A DNA stretch of 64,000 nucleotides. Source: Lacimicrobium sp. SS2-24 (GTDB lineage: Bacteria > Pseudomonadota > Gammaproteobacteria > Enterobacterales > Alteromonadaceae). Both the position numbers and the translations under genes were made by a program. The DNA is taken from assembly GCF_002201535.1 (NCBI RefSeq), contig NZ_NIWW01000001.1:769124-833123 (forward strand), written 5' to 3'. Every line of letters starts with the position of its first letter. Position 1 is the first letter of the stretch. Of this stretch, positions 29,919-38,307 are shown piece by piece. A model generated the notes under the pieces. That model had not been told where the DNA came from. It did not search any database and saw nothing but the letters and a program-made list of their open reading frames with translations.

Positions 29919-30974
29919 TCAGGTCAGTTCATGGTCCGCGTCTGCAGGAAACCAAACCGGTTTCGCCAGGTTTAACTCCACCCCAATCCATTTATCCAGA
30001 GCATAATGACTCTGCACCGGCGCCGCGCAAAATAGCTGCTCCTGATTTTCAAGCTCAAGCAGATAAAGCAAATCTGCCCCTCTGAACACCCGATCGCAGA
30101 CCCTTGCCCGGTAAGGGCTGTCGGGGTTAAACCGCACCTGGTGTGGACGGATCATCAGCTCAATCTTCTCTCCCTCTCTGGCTTTGAGCGCATCACCACC
30201 ACTCACGCTACCCAAAGCACACTGAATAGATTCAGGACCCGTGACGCTGGCTGAGAGGAAACTGCATTTACCAATGAAATCCGCCACCAGCTTGTTGTCA
30301 GGGAAATGGTACAACTGATCCGGCGTGCCCCATTGGAGCATGCGCCCTGATGACATTACGCCGAGCTTATCGGCCATGGCAAAGGCTTCTATCCGGTCGT
30401 GGGTTACCATCAGCGCAGTAATCCGCTCATGTTTGAGAATCGCCCTGACCTGACCGGCGAGGCTTTCTCTGAGTTCAGAGTCAAGACTGGAAAACGGTTC
30501 ATCCAGTAGCAGAATATCGGGCCTCGGTGCCATTGCACGTGCCAACGCCACTCTTTGTTGTTGTCCACCCGACAAGGCATGACTATAACGTTGGGCGTAC
30601 TCGGTCAGCTCCACCAGCTCCAGCAACTCTGCGATGCGGGACTGACGTTCAGAAGACGACCATTTGCTCAGCCCGAAACCAATATTTTCAGCCACCGTCA
30701 GGTGAGGAAATAAGGCGAAGTCCTGGAACACCATTCCGACCCGGCGGTTTTCAGGCGCCAGATGCCTGCCAGCACCACTTACCTGGCGTTCATGCAAGGA
30801 TATTGCTCCCTGCTGCACCGGCTCAAACCCGGCAATAGCGCGCAATACCGAGGTTTTTCCACAACCAGAAGGCCCCAAAAGACAGCCGATTTCTCCGGCT
30901 TCCAGATTCAGATTAAAGTTCTTTACCACTTGCTGACGCTGATAGGCGATGCTGATCTGTTGCAGTGCTAACAT
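29919..30974 (-). CDS. fbpC: Ferric iron ABC transporter ATP-binding protein
   Basis: This is a 351-residue ABC ATPase with Walker A GPSGCGKTS, signature LSGGQQQR, Walker B ILLLDEPFSSLD and the H-loop MVTHDR. A C-terminal TOBE-like regulatory domain (MIRPHQVRF) follows. Sequence style and its place after a Fe(III)-type permease and binding protein identify FbpC/AfuC-type function, energising Fe3+ import at the inner membrane. Its start overlaps the permease stop (TGATG). Confidence 0.92.
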   Translation of the reverse strand: MLALQQISIAYQRQQVVKNFNLNLEAGEIGCLLGPSGCGKTSVLRAIAGFEPVQQGAISLHERQVSGAGRHLAPENRRVGMVFQDFALFPHLTVAENIGFGLSKWSSSERQSRIAELLELVELTEYAQRYSHALSGGQQQRVALARAMAPRPDILLLDEPFSSLDSELRESLAGQVRAILKHERITALMVTHDRIEAFAMADKLGVMSSGRMLQWGTPDQLYHFPDNKLVADFIGKCSFLSASVTGPESIQCALGSVSGGDALKAREGEKIELMIRPHQVRFNPDSPYRARVCDRVFRGADLLYLLELENQEQLFCAAPVQSHYALDKWIGVELNLAKPVWFPADADHELT

Positions 30975-32623
30975 CAGTGAGACTCCCGGTTGATGGCGCG
31001 GGCGAGAAGAATAACAGGCACAATGCCCGCCACAAGAATTGAAAGCGCCGGCAATGCGGCATCGCTGAGGCGTTCATCAGAGGCCAGCTCATAGGTTCGT
31101 ACTGCCAGCGTATCGAAATTAAAAGGGCGCAATATCAAGGTGGCGGGCAGCTCTTTGAGCACATCCACAAACACCAACAATAAGGCGCTGAGCAAGCTGG
31201 CTTTCATCATCGGCAGATGAATACGCTGTAACGATTTTAGCGGACCCACGCCCAGGCTTCGCCCGGCCTGATCCATACTCGGTTTGATTCGCTCAAGCCC
31301 CGCTTCCACCTGGTGTAGCGAAACCGCCAGAAAACGCACGGCGTAAGCCAGTAATAACGCAAACACGGTACCCGAGAACAACAGCCCGGTACTGACGCCA
31401 AACAGGCTTTGCATCAGGCTATCCAGACTCTTGTCAGCCCATGCCAGTGGCAGCATCACCCCAACGGCAATGACTGTACCGGGAACCGCATATCCCATAG
31501 ATGCCATGGTAACCGGCAATCGGACCAGCGGATCGGCATACAAACGCCGTCCATAGGCGAATACTAATGCCAGCACTAACACCAACAACGCGGCAACCAG
31601 CGCAAGACTGAAACTGTTCCACATCAGGGTCAAAAAGTGCCCGTCAAACTGCGCTGTGCCCGTCATCCACACCCAGTTCACCAACATCCATAACGGGATC
31701 AGAAAACCAAAGGTCAGGGTTAACAAACAGAACGTCAGCAGGCTCGCTGCAATCACAGGAGAAGGCTTTAGACGCTTCTGAGACTGATGCTTGTGCCCCT
31801 GATAGTAGTATTTGATTTTCGTGCGTGAAGCCTTTTCAAGCAGCAACAATAATAAGACAAAAGTGGTTAACAATGCCGATAGCTGCGCGGCAGCCTGCGC
31901 ATTACCCATCCCGAACCAGGTTCTGAAAATACCCGTGGTGAAGGTGCTGACACCAAAATATTCCACCGTACCAAAATCGGCGAAGGCTTCCATCATGGCC
32001 AGCGCTACCCCGGTGAGAATTGCCGGGCGGGCCAAAGGAATGGCCACATTAAGGAAATACGCGGTCGGTCCCATTCCCGCAGCCCGGCTCACTTCCAGCA
32101 GACTCTGCGCCTGATCGCGAAAGGCATTGCGCGCGAGCATAAAGACATAGGGATATAGCACCAGGGTCAGCATCATAATCGCTCCCCCTAAGGAGCGCAC
32201 TTCCGGAAACCAGTAATCACCATATGACCAGCCAAATTGCTCACGCAACGTCTGTTGTACAGGCCCGGCAAAATCCAATAATCCGGTATAGCAATAGGCA
32301 ATGATGTAAGCGGGTATCGCCATCGGCAGCAAGAGTAGCCATTCGAACGCACTGCGTCCGGGAAAGTCGTAGTGATGGCAAACCCAGGCCAGTGAGGTGC
32401 CTAATATCAGTGTCCCTAATCCAACACCTGCAGCCAATAGCAGGCTGTTATTGACATAATCCCACAGTACCGTCTCAGCCAGATGTGTCCACACTGACCA
32501 CTGGGGCTGCAATACACTGAGCATGACAACAATAACAGGCAGGGCCAGCAATAAAGCTGGCCCCACAGATAGCATGCGCCACAGTATAGAAGGGCTGCGG
32601 CTACTCCCGGATGCTGAGTGCAA
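30974..32623 (-). CDS. fbpB: Ferric iron ABC transporter permease
   Basis: This is a 549-residue permease with two fused BPD-transporter halves (about 12 spans). Each half has an EAA-like cytoplasmic loop (LEVSRAAGMGPTAYFLNVAIPLARPA; DQAGRSLGVGPLKSLQRIHLPMMKAS). The fused two-domain arrangement is typical of FbpB/SfuB iron permeases. It is the middle gene of fbpA-fbpB-fbpC, 34 bases after the binding-protein gene. Confidence 0.93.
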   Translation of the reverse strand: MHSASGSSRSPSILWRMLSVGPALLLALPVIVVMLSVLQPQWSVWTHLAETVLWDYVNNSLLLAAGVGLGTLILGTSLAWVCHHYDFPGRSAFEWLLLLPMAIPAYIIAYCYTGLLDFAGPVQQTLREQFGWSYGDYWFPEVRSLGGAIMMLTLVLYPYVFMLARNAFRDQAQSLLEVSRAAGMGPTAYFLNVAIPLARPAILTGVALAMMEAFADFGTVEYFGVSTFTTGIFRTWFGMGNAQAAAQLSALLTTFVLLLLLLEKASRTKIKYYYQGHKHQSQKRLKPSPVIAASLLTFCLLTLTFGFLIPLWMLVNWVWMTGTAQFDGHFLTLMWNSFSLALVAALLVLVLALVFAYGRRLYADPLVRLPVTMASMGYAVPGTVIAVGVMLPLAWADKSLDSLMQSLFGVSTGLLFSGTVFALLLAYAVRFLAVSLHQVEAGLERIKPSMDQAGRSLGVGPLKSLQRIHLPMMKASLLSALLLVFVDVLKELPATLILRPFNFDTLAVRTYELASDERLSDAALPALSILVAGIVPVILLARAINRESH

Positions 32624-32657
32624 AGGTTTTCCTATTAATTGCTGGTGTCAGGGGAAA

Positions 32658-33671
32658 CTATTTCCAGCCAGCCTTATCCATCAGAACCAGTGCTTCGGCA
32701 TTGAGTTGTCCAACACGCTGTAACGGAATATCTTCGGCTTTAAAATCACCAAATTGTACCAATACAGGGCTTTGCTCAACCCCTTCGCGTACCGGATATT
32801 CACCGTTATGTTCAGCGTACCAGGCCTGCGCTTCAGCCGTCAGCATATACTCGAGCAGACGAACGGCAGCGTCCTTATTGGGCGCATGACGGGCCACGCC
32901 GGCACCTGAAATATTCACGTGCACGCCGCGATTTTCCTGATTAGGCCAGAAAACCGCCACGGCCTCAGCGGCTTTAACCTGGGACGGATCGCTATCGGTC
33001 AGCATACCCGCCAGGTAATAGGTGTTAGCAATCGCGATGTCACATTGGCCGGCTGCTACCGCCTTAATCTGATCGCGGTCTCCGCCTTTGGGCGGGCGGG
33101 CAAAATTCTTAACCAACCCTTTTGCCCACGCCAGTGTTGCTTGCTCGCCCAGCTGTTCGATCAACGCCGCCACCATCGACTGATTATAAATGTTGCTGGA
33201 AGAACGGATACAAATGCGCCCTTTCCATTTTTCGTCGGTCAGGCTCTCCATATCACTGAGTTCCTCAGCACTGACCCTGTCTTTGGAATACATGATGGTT
33301 CGGGCCCGCTTAGTCAGGGCAAACCACTGGTTGTCGGCATCTCTGAGCCGCGCTGGCACGTGTTGGCTGAGCTCATTGGAGGTTACGCTCTGCAGCAGGT
33401 CTTGCGACTTGGCACGATGCAAGCGGCCGACATCCGTGGTAATCAGCACATCGGCGGGACTAAATTTGCCCTCTGAAGCGATACGTGAAATCAGCGCATC
33501 GGCATTACCGGTAATCAGGTTGACCTTGATGCCGGTTTGTTCACTGAAGGTATCCAGTACCGGCTTAATCAGTGCCTCTTTGCGAGCAGAATAAACATTG
33601 ACCTCGGCACTGTGTGCGCTGAATGCTACCGTCGCCAACGCCAGCAATACTAAACCAAGCGCGTTTTTCAT
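32658..33671 (-). CDS. fbpA: Ferric iron ABC transporter substrate-binding protein
   Basis: This 337-residue periplasmic protein has the signal peptide MKNALGLVLLALATVAFSAHSA, then EVNVYSARKEALIKPVLDTFSEQTGI. SSNIYNQSM, GDRDQIKAVAAGQCDIAIANTYY and ISGAGVARHAPN are hallmarks of the FbpA/FutA-like transferrin-fold family, with paired tyrosines for Fe3+. Start 33671 has AAGGAAG upstream; a 30-residue extension is rejected. A palindromic Fur box lies 68 bases upstream, so iron repression is expected. Confidence 0.94.
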   Translation of the reverse strand: MKNALGLVLLALATVAFSAHSAEVNVYSARKEALIKPVLDTFSEQTGIKVNLITGNADALISRIASEGKFSPADVLITTDVGRLHRAKSQDLLQSVTSNELSQHVPARLRDADNQWFALTKRARTIMYSKDRVSAEELSDMESLTDEKWKGRICIRSSSNIYNQSMVAALIEQLGEQATLAWAKGLVKNFARPPKGGDRDQIKAVAAGQCDIAIANTYYLAGMLTDSDPSQVKAAEAVAVFWPNQENRGVHVNISGAGVARHAPNKDAAVRLLEYMLTAEAQAWYAEHNGEYPVREGVEQSPVLVQFGDFKAEDIPLQRVGQLNAEALVLMDKAGWK

Positions 33672-33738
33672 AATCTTCCTTATCGGTTTTTCACCGTGTT
33701 GAACTACACTGCTGTGACTAATACCAATGCTAAACTTT

Positions 33739-33755
33739 TTGAGAACCATTCTCAA
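33739..33755. promoter_or_regulatory. Fur box upstream of fbpABC
   Basis: A perfect palindrome, TTGAGAA-CCA-TTCTCAA, matches the TGAGAA(T)...TTCTCA core of gammaproteobacterial Fur operators. It lies 68-84 bases before the fbpA start. Confidence 0.8.
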
Positions 33756-33809
33756 TAACAACCGCAGGCCGATGGGCCCTTTTCATATACCGTTTATCGC
33801 CCGGCCCGT

Positions 33810-34265
33810 TCAGGCTTTGCTCTCATACATATAATACTGGCACTCCTGCATCCCCAGCTTCTCGTAGGTTTGCTGTGCTATCTCATTCTCTTTTTCCACA
33901 TACAGACGAAAACCACAGACATTGCCTTGCTGTTCGGCCATTTCCTGAACGCGCGAATAGAGCCCGGAATAAATCCCCTGACGGCGGGCCTCATGACTCA
34001 CATAGACACTCTGAATCCACCAAAACACCCCATTGCGCCAATCGCTCCATTCGAAGGTCACCGCAAGACTGCCAAGAAGTTTACCCTGTTGTTCTGCGAC
34101 CAGATAAAAGCCGTACTCAGGGTGCTGCAATAACCCTCTGACGCCATTTGTCAGTACCTGCTGGTCGAGCTTTTTACCTTCAGTCTCCTCGGCCATTGCC
34201 TGATTAAAGGCCACCAGGGCTTCTAAATCCTGTTCTTCTGCTCTGCGCAGGTTTATCTCAGCCAT
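33810..34265 (-). CDS. GNAT family N-acetyltransferase
   Basis: This is a 151-residue acetyltransferase with LGSLAVTFEWSDWRNGVFWWIQSVYVSHEARRQGIYSGLY, in which the acetyl-CoA pyrophosphate loop is RRQGIY, and the late QQTYEKLGMQECQYYMYE strand. Start 34265 follows GGAG at good distance; the longer start at 34289 is rejected. The acceptor is unknown. Confidence 0.88.
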   Translation of the reverse strand: MAEINLRRAEEQDLEALVAFNQAMAEETEGKKLDQQVLTNGVRGLLQHPEYGFYLVAEQQGKLLGSLAVTFEWSDWRNGVFWWIQSVYVSHEARRQGIYSGLYSRVQEMAEQQGNVCGFRLYVEKENEIAQQTYEKLGMQECQYYMYESKA

Positions 34266-34395
34266 GTCATTTTCTCCGCTTACGTGCAAAATGAGAGCGG
34301 ATTCTATCCCATTGACAGGCTATAAAAAACTGCCTCTGTGGTTTAAGATGCCCCCATGTTTGGTGTTTAAATGACGATCAGCAAGGGCAATACAA

Positions 34396-34716
34396 ATGAA
34401 AGATGCCAGATTGGTGTATTCCACCGATAAAGGCCGGATCAATGAGCCAACTCCCAAACCTGCCACGCCCAAAGGCGACGGTATTATTCGTCTGCGAAGA
34501 GAGACCAAAGGACGCAAAGGTAAAGGGGTCACGACCGTCAGTGGTATGTTGATGAATGACGAGGACATTAAGAAGCTGTGCAGTGAACTCAAAAAGCTGT
34601 GCGGAACCGGCGGCACAGTGAAAGAACAGACCATCGAAATTCAGGGCGATAACAGGGATAAAATTAAACTGGCGCTGGAGAAAAAAGGTCTACAGGTTAA
34701 ACTTGCAGGTGGTTAA
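34396..34716 (+). CDS. yciH: SUI1/eIF1-like translation factor YciH
   Basis: This 106-residue protein has a basic, proline-rich N-terminus and an SUI1 domain (KGKGVTTVSGM then LKKLCGTGGTVKEQTIEIQGDNRDKIKLALEKKGL). E. coli YciH resembles eukaryotic eIF1 and tunes initiation fidelity. It is 35 bases upstream of the response regulator and could be co-transcribed with it. Confidence 0.93.
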   Translation: MKDARLVYSTDKGRINEPTPKPATPKGDGIIRLRRETKGRKGKGVTTVSGMLMNDEDIKKLCSELKKLCGTGGTVKEQTIEIQGDNRDKIKLALEKKGLQVKLAGG

Positions 34717-34751
34717 CCGATTATCTTGCTAATCATATTTCAGGAGTTCCA

Positions 34752-35549
34752 ATGGAGCATATCTCCCGTTCAGAGCTGAACATTTTGCTGGTAGAGCCTT
34801 CAGATACACAGCGTAAAATCATCAGTGCCATGCTTGCCAAAGAAGATATCGGTCAGGTAGAGACCGCAGGAACCGTTGCCGCAGCCCTGCAGAGCATCAA
34901 GGCACATGGCACCGATTTAGTGGTCAGCGCCATGTACTTTGAAGATGGCACCGGACTGGAATTGCTGACACAGATTAAAAATGACCCAAAGACTCAGGCG
35001 ATTCCATTTATGCTGGTGTCCAGCGAATTCCGCCCCGCCAAGCTGGAAGAGTTCAAACAGGCCGGTGTGGTGGCCATTTTGCCAAAACCCTTTGAGCCCA
35101 TTCATCTTAATCGTGCGCTGAATGCCAGTCTGGATATTATCAACACCGAAGAGCTTGAGTTAGAGCTGTTTGATGTGCATGAGGTCAGAGTATTGCTGGT
35201 AGACGACAGCCGTATGGCCCGCAACCATATCCGCCGCGTGCTTGAGGGAATGGGTCTGAAAAAAATCACCGAGGCCGAGAACGGTGCTATGGCACTGACC
35301 CTGCTAAAAGACCAGGCTTTTGATTTACTGGTGACTGATTACAACATGCCCGAGATGGACGGCCGGGAACTGTCGGAGTTTGTACGCTTTAATCCTGATA
35401 CGGCCCACATTCCCATTATTATGGTCACCTCAGAGGCCAATAACGCACATATGAGTAATATTCAGCAAACCGGCGTCAATGCACTTTGTGACAAGCCCTT
35501 TGAATCTGCCGAAGTGCGCAAAATGCTGATGTCATTACTGGGACATTGA
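34752..35549 (+). CDS. Two-receiver response regulator, first receiver degenerate
   Basis: This 265-residue protein is made of two CheY-like domains and no output domain. The second (about residues 143-265) is complete: VDDS acidic pair, phospho-acceptor Asp in LVTDYNMPEMDG, TSE and the CDKPF lysine. In the first (residues 9-130) the acceptor position is Ala60 (LVVSAMYFEDG) and only one acidic residue (VEPSD) remains, so it is a pseudo-receiver. ATG follows AGGAG. The cognate kinase is unknown. Confidence 0.92.
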   Translation: MEHISRSELNILLVEPSDTQRKIISAMLAKEDIGQVETAGTVAAALQSIKAHGTDLVVSAMYFEDGTGLELLTQIKNDPKTQAIPFMLVSSEFRPAKLEEFKQAGVVAILPKPFEPIHLNRALNASLDIINTEELELELFDVHEVRVLLVDDSRMARNHIRRVLEGMGLKKITEAENGAMALTLLKDQAFDLLVTDYNMPEMDGRELSEFVRFNPDTAHIPIIMVTSEANNAHMSNIQQTGVNALCDKPFESAEVRKMLMSLLGH

Positions 35550-35570
35550 GTTCCCCGGAACAAAATCCTT

Positions 35571-35590
35571 GCGACCGTTTAGCGCGGTCA
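35571..35590 (+). terminator. Possible weak terminator
   Basis: A GACCG / CGGTC hairpin lies between the response regulator and the acylase gene. It lacks a strong T-run. Confidence 0.35.
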
Positions 35591-35614
35591 TAAAACACAC
35601 TCCGGAGACGCCGC

Positions 35615-37981
35615 ATGCGTTCGCTAAAAGCCCTCACCGCGATCAAGACCATCATCGCTACGGTGCTGGTGCTGATTTTATTGGCAGCCATTGGGCTTTA
35701 CCTGTTATTGCGCGCTAGCTTGCCGCTGCTGGAAGGCGATGCGAGGGCGGAAGGACTTAATCACCCTGTGCTCATCGCCCGGGATGCAAATGGTATGGCG
35801 GTTTTCACCGCCAAAGATCGGATTGATCTGGCCATGGCCACAGGCTATGTGCATGCTCAGGAACGCTACTTCCAGATGGATTTACTCAGACGCAATGCGG
35901 CCGCAGAACTGGCGTTTTTGTTTGGCCCTGCTGCGCTGGAACGGGACCGCGAGATCGCGCTGCACAAATTCCGCGAGCGCGCACGCCAGCGCATTGAAAC
36001 CTTACCCAGTCATCACCTGGCCATACTGCAAGCCTACAGCAAAGGCGTTAATCAGGGCATTGAGGCTCTCAGTGCAAAGCCTTTTGAGTATTATTTACTG
36101 CAGGCCGAACTGCAGCCCTGGAAAGAAGAAGACACCTTGCTCGCCCTGTACAGCATGTATCTTGATCTGCAATACCATGATGGTCGGCGGGACTTGAGTC
36201 TTGATCTGATGAAACGCCACCTTGCCGGTGACCTGTATGACTTCCTTCACCCTGATGGCAGTCGCTGGGATGCCCCCATTGACGACACGCCACAGTCCCC
36301 CCCGGCCATGGCACAATCTTCCTGGCCACAGGCGCCTGCACAATCGCAGCAAAAGCCTGATGGAGAAGCCGCCGATCTCAAACCGGGCAGTAATAATTGG
36401 GCGGTCAGCGGGGCCCTCACACCCTATCGTGCGGCCATGCTCGCTAATGATATGCACCTGGGGATTCGGGTCCCCAATATCTGGTACAGGGTACAGTTTA
36501 ACTGGCCACACCAGGGCGAAATGCGCCAGTTAACGGGCCTGTCTTTGCCGGGCACGCCACTGGTGGTGGTGGGCAGCAATACCCAACTGGCCTGGGGCTT
36601 CACCAATAGCTATGGTGACTGGAGTGATGTAATTCGCCTACAGCTGGATGACAGCAAGGAGCGATACCTCACAGCTGATGGCTATCAGCCGTTTACCTAT
36701 ACCTCACGCAAGATTGCCGTAAAAGGGCAGGCCTCTGAGCAACTCACCATAAGAGAGACCCGCTGGGGGCCTGTCATCGGCGAAGATGAAGCAGGCAATC
36801 CATTGGTCTATCGCTGGGTAGCCCACGACCCAGAGGGCGCCAACCTGAATCTGTTGGCGCTGGAGACGGCCCGCTCTGTTGAGCAGGGTGCCGCCATTGC
36901 CGCCACCGCGGGTATACCAGCACAAAATATCATGCTGGCAGACAGGGAGGGCAACATTGGCTGGACAATCGCAGGCCCCATGCCTATTCGGTTTGGCTTC
37001 GATGGCCGTTACATCAGTGACTGGAGTGACGGTACTCAGGGATGGGCCGGCTATCGTATGAGCTCAGACTACCCTAAGGTCATCAATCCTTCGTCACAGC
37101 GTCTGTGGACAGCCAATGCCCGCGTTATTGGCGGCAAAGACTATGCGAAAATCGGGGATGGTGGTTATGCACTGGGCGCCCGTAGCCAGCAAATCCGCGA
37201 CAGCTTATTTGCCCAGTCAACCTTCACAGAACAGGACTTCCTTGCCATCCAGATGGATGATCGCGCTGTGTTTCTGACACGCTGGAGAGATTTGCTGCTG
37301 GAGCATCTTGAGAACGATTCGCGCCACCCGGATGCTAAACACATCGCATCCCTGATGCAAAACTGGTCAGGCAGAGCCGATACGAATAGTCTGGCCTATT
37401 TACTGGTACGCCAGTATCGCCTGGCAATACGTGATCGCGTGTATCAGGATTTACTCCGGTTTATGCAACACAAGCATGCGCAATTCAGCTATCGTGCCAT
37501 CCGCAATCAACTCGAGATCCCATTGTGGCAAATGGTTACCGACAAACCTGCGCACCTGTTACCCGAAGGCATAGCAAGCTGGCCGCAGCTTTTCGAAGTG
37601 GCGCTGCAGGACACACTGAAGGGACTCAACGAATCCCATGTGAATTGGCAGCGACTCACCTGGGGTGAGTATAATCAGGTGCAGATTCGCCATCCGATGA
37701 GTCCATTTGTGCCCCTATTGGGATGGCTGACCGATATGCCGGAAGCCCCGCTCTCCGGAGACAGTTTTATGCCCAATGTTGCCCGTAATGCCTTTGGCGC
37801 GTCTCAACGACTTGTGGTTGCACCGGGACAGGAGCAACAGGCAATACTGCATATGCCCTCCAGCCAAAGTGGCCACCCTCTTGCACCTTATTTTGGCAAG
37901 GGCCACAAGGCATGGCGGCTTGGTGAACCTACGCCCTTATTGCCAGGAAAAATAGCGTATCGGTTGAAATTAACTCCCTGA
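35615..37981 (+). CDS. Penicillin acylase family amidase
   Basis: This 788-residue Ntn-hydrolase precursor has an N-terminal membrane/signal segment (about residues 9-30). The alpha-chain part includes IDLAMATGYVHAQERYFQMDLLRR. The autoprocessing site Gly258-Ser259 lies in GSNNWAVSG, where Ser259 becomes the N-terminal nucleophile of the beta chain, followed by NDMHLGIRVPNIWY. The spacer peptide before Ser259 is rich in Pro and Gln. It is probably periplasmic; natural substrates in such genomes are often acyl-homoserine lactones or other N-acyl amides, but this cannot be settled here. Confidence 0.92.
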   Translation: MRSLKALTAIKTIIATVLVLILLAAIGLYLLLRASLPLLEGDARAEGLNHPVLIARDANGMAVFTAKDRIDLAMATGYVHAQERYFQMDLLRRNAAAELAFLFGPAALERDREIALHKFRERARQRIETLPSHHLAILQAYSKGVNQGIEALSAKPFEYYLLQAELQPWKEEDTLLALYSMYLDLQYHDGRRDLSLDLMKRHLAGDLYDFLHPDGSRWDAPIDDTPQSPPAMAQSSWPQAPAQSQQKPDGEAADLKPGSNNWAVSGALTPYRAAMLANDMHLGIRVPNIWYRVQFNWPHQGEMRQLTGLSLPGTPLVVVGSNTQLAWGFTNSYGDWSDVIRLQLDDSKERYLTADGYQPFTYTSRKIAVKGQASEQLTIRETRWGPVIGEDEAGNPLVYRWVAHDPEGANLNLLALETARSVEQGAAIAATAGIPAQNIMLADREGNIGWTIAGPMPIRFGFDGRYISDWSDGTQGWAGYRMSSDYPKVINPSSQRLWTANARVIGGKDYAKIGDGGYALGARSQQIRDSLFAQSTFTEQDFLAIQMDDRAVFLTRWRDLLLEHLENDSRHPDAKHIASLMQNWSGRADTNSLAYLLVRQYRLAIRDRVYQDLLRFMQHKHAQFSYRAIRNQLEIPLWQMVTDKPAHLLPEGIASWPQLFEVALQDTLKGLNESHVNWQRLTWGEYNQVQIRHPMSPFVPLLGWLTDMPEAPLSGDSFMPNVARNAFGASQRLVVAPGQEQQAILHMPSSQSGHPLAPYFGKGHKAWRLGEPTPLLPGKIAYRLKLTP

Positions 37982-38023
37982 TAGTGATTGACAATGACCC
38001 GGACAAACAATAAATTCACCACT

Positions 38024-38083
38024 ATGAAAACATCCATCCTATTTTTTGCCCACTTTTTTAGCTCATCCACTCCGGGAGGCTGA
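38024..38083 (+). CDS. pheL: pheA leader peptide
   Basis: This 19-codon frame, MKTSILFFAHFFSSSTPGG, holds two Phe-Phe pairs (codons at 38042-38047 and 38054-38059), directly before an attenuator and pheA. Ribosome stalling on the Phe codons when Phe-tRNA is scarce would leave the end of the peptide gene free to form the antiterminator. It is too short for ordinary gene callers. It matches the logic of enterobacterial pheL although the sequence is different. Confidence 0.88.
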   Translation: MKTSILFFAHFFSSSTPGG

Positions 38084-38129
38084 TTTTTGTGTGCAAAACG
38101 AAAAAAACCTCCCACCGGGAGGTTTTTTT
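38072..38129 (+). promoter_or_regulatory. Phenylalanine attenuator (antiterminator/terminator)
   Basis: The terminator stem is 38101-38113 with 38117-38129 (13 bp, A7CCTCCC / GGGAGGT7, three-base loop). The competing antiterminator pairs GGGAGG at 38074-38079, inside the leader-peptide end, with CCTCCC at 38108-38113. A ribosome reaching the stop at 38081 masks the first arm and allows termination. Confidence 0.85.
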
Positions 38130-38252
38130 ATGTCCAGGGATGGACGGTATGTCGGGGTTGCAGGGAACATTCCCCGACGATGTCCAGGGATGGACGGTAT
38201 GCCGAAAGCGCGTCGGGAACGATACTTCGGCGATGTCCGCATAGGGACAAGA
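38130..38252 (+). repeat. Tandem hairpin repeat units in the pheA leader
   Basis: A 22-bp unit with a GTCCAGGGATGGAC hairpin occurs identically at 38130-38151 and 38180-38201, 50 bp apart. A diverged third copy, GTCCGCATAGGGAC, follows near 38234. Each full unit is followed by a second stem whose arms differ but stay paired: GTCGGGG / CCCCGAC after copy 1 and GCCGAA / TTCGGC after copy 2. It lies between the attenuator and pheA. Confidence 0.75.
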
Positions 38253-38307
38253 CAAAGAAAAAGCGATTACAGATTTTATCAGGCAATATTTTTAGTTAAC
38301 CGAGATC

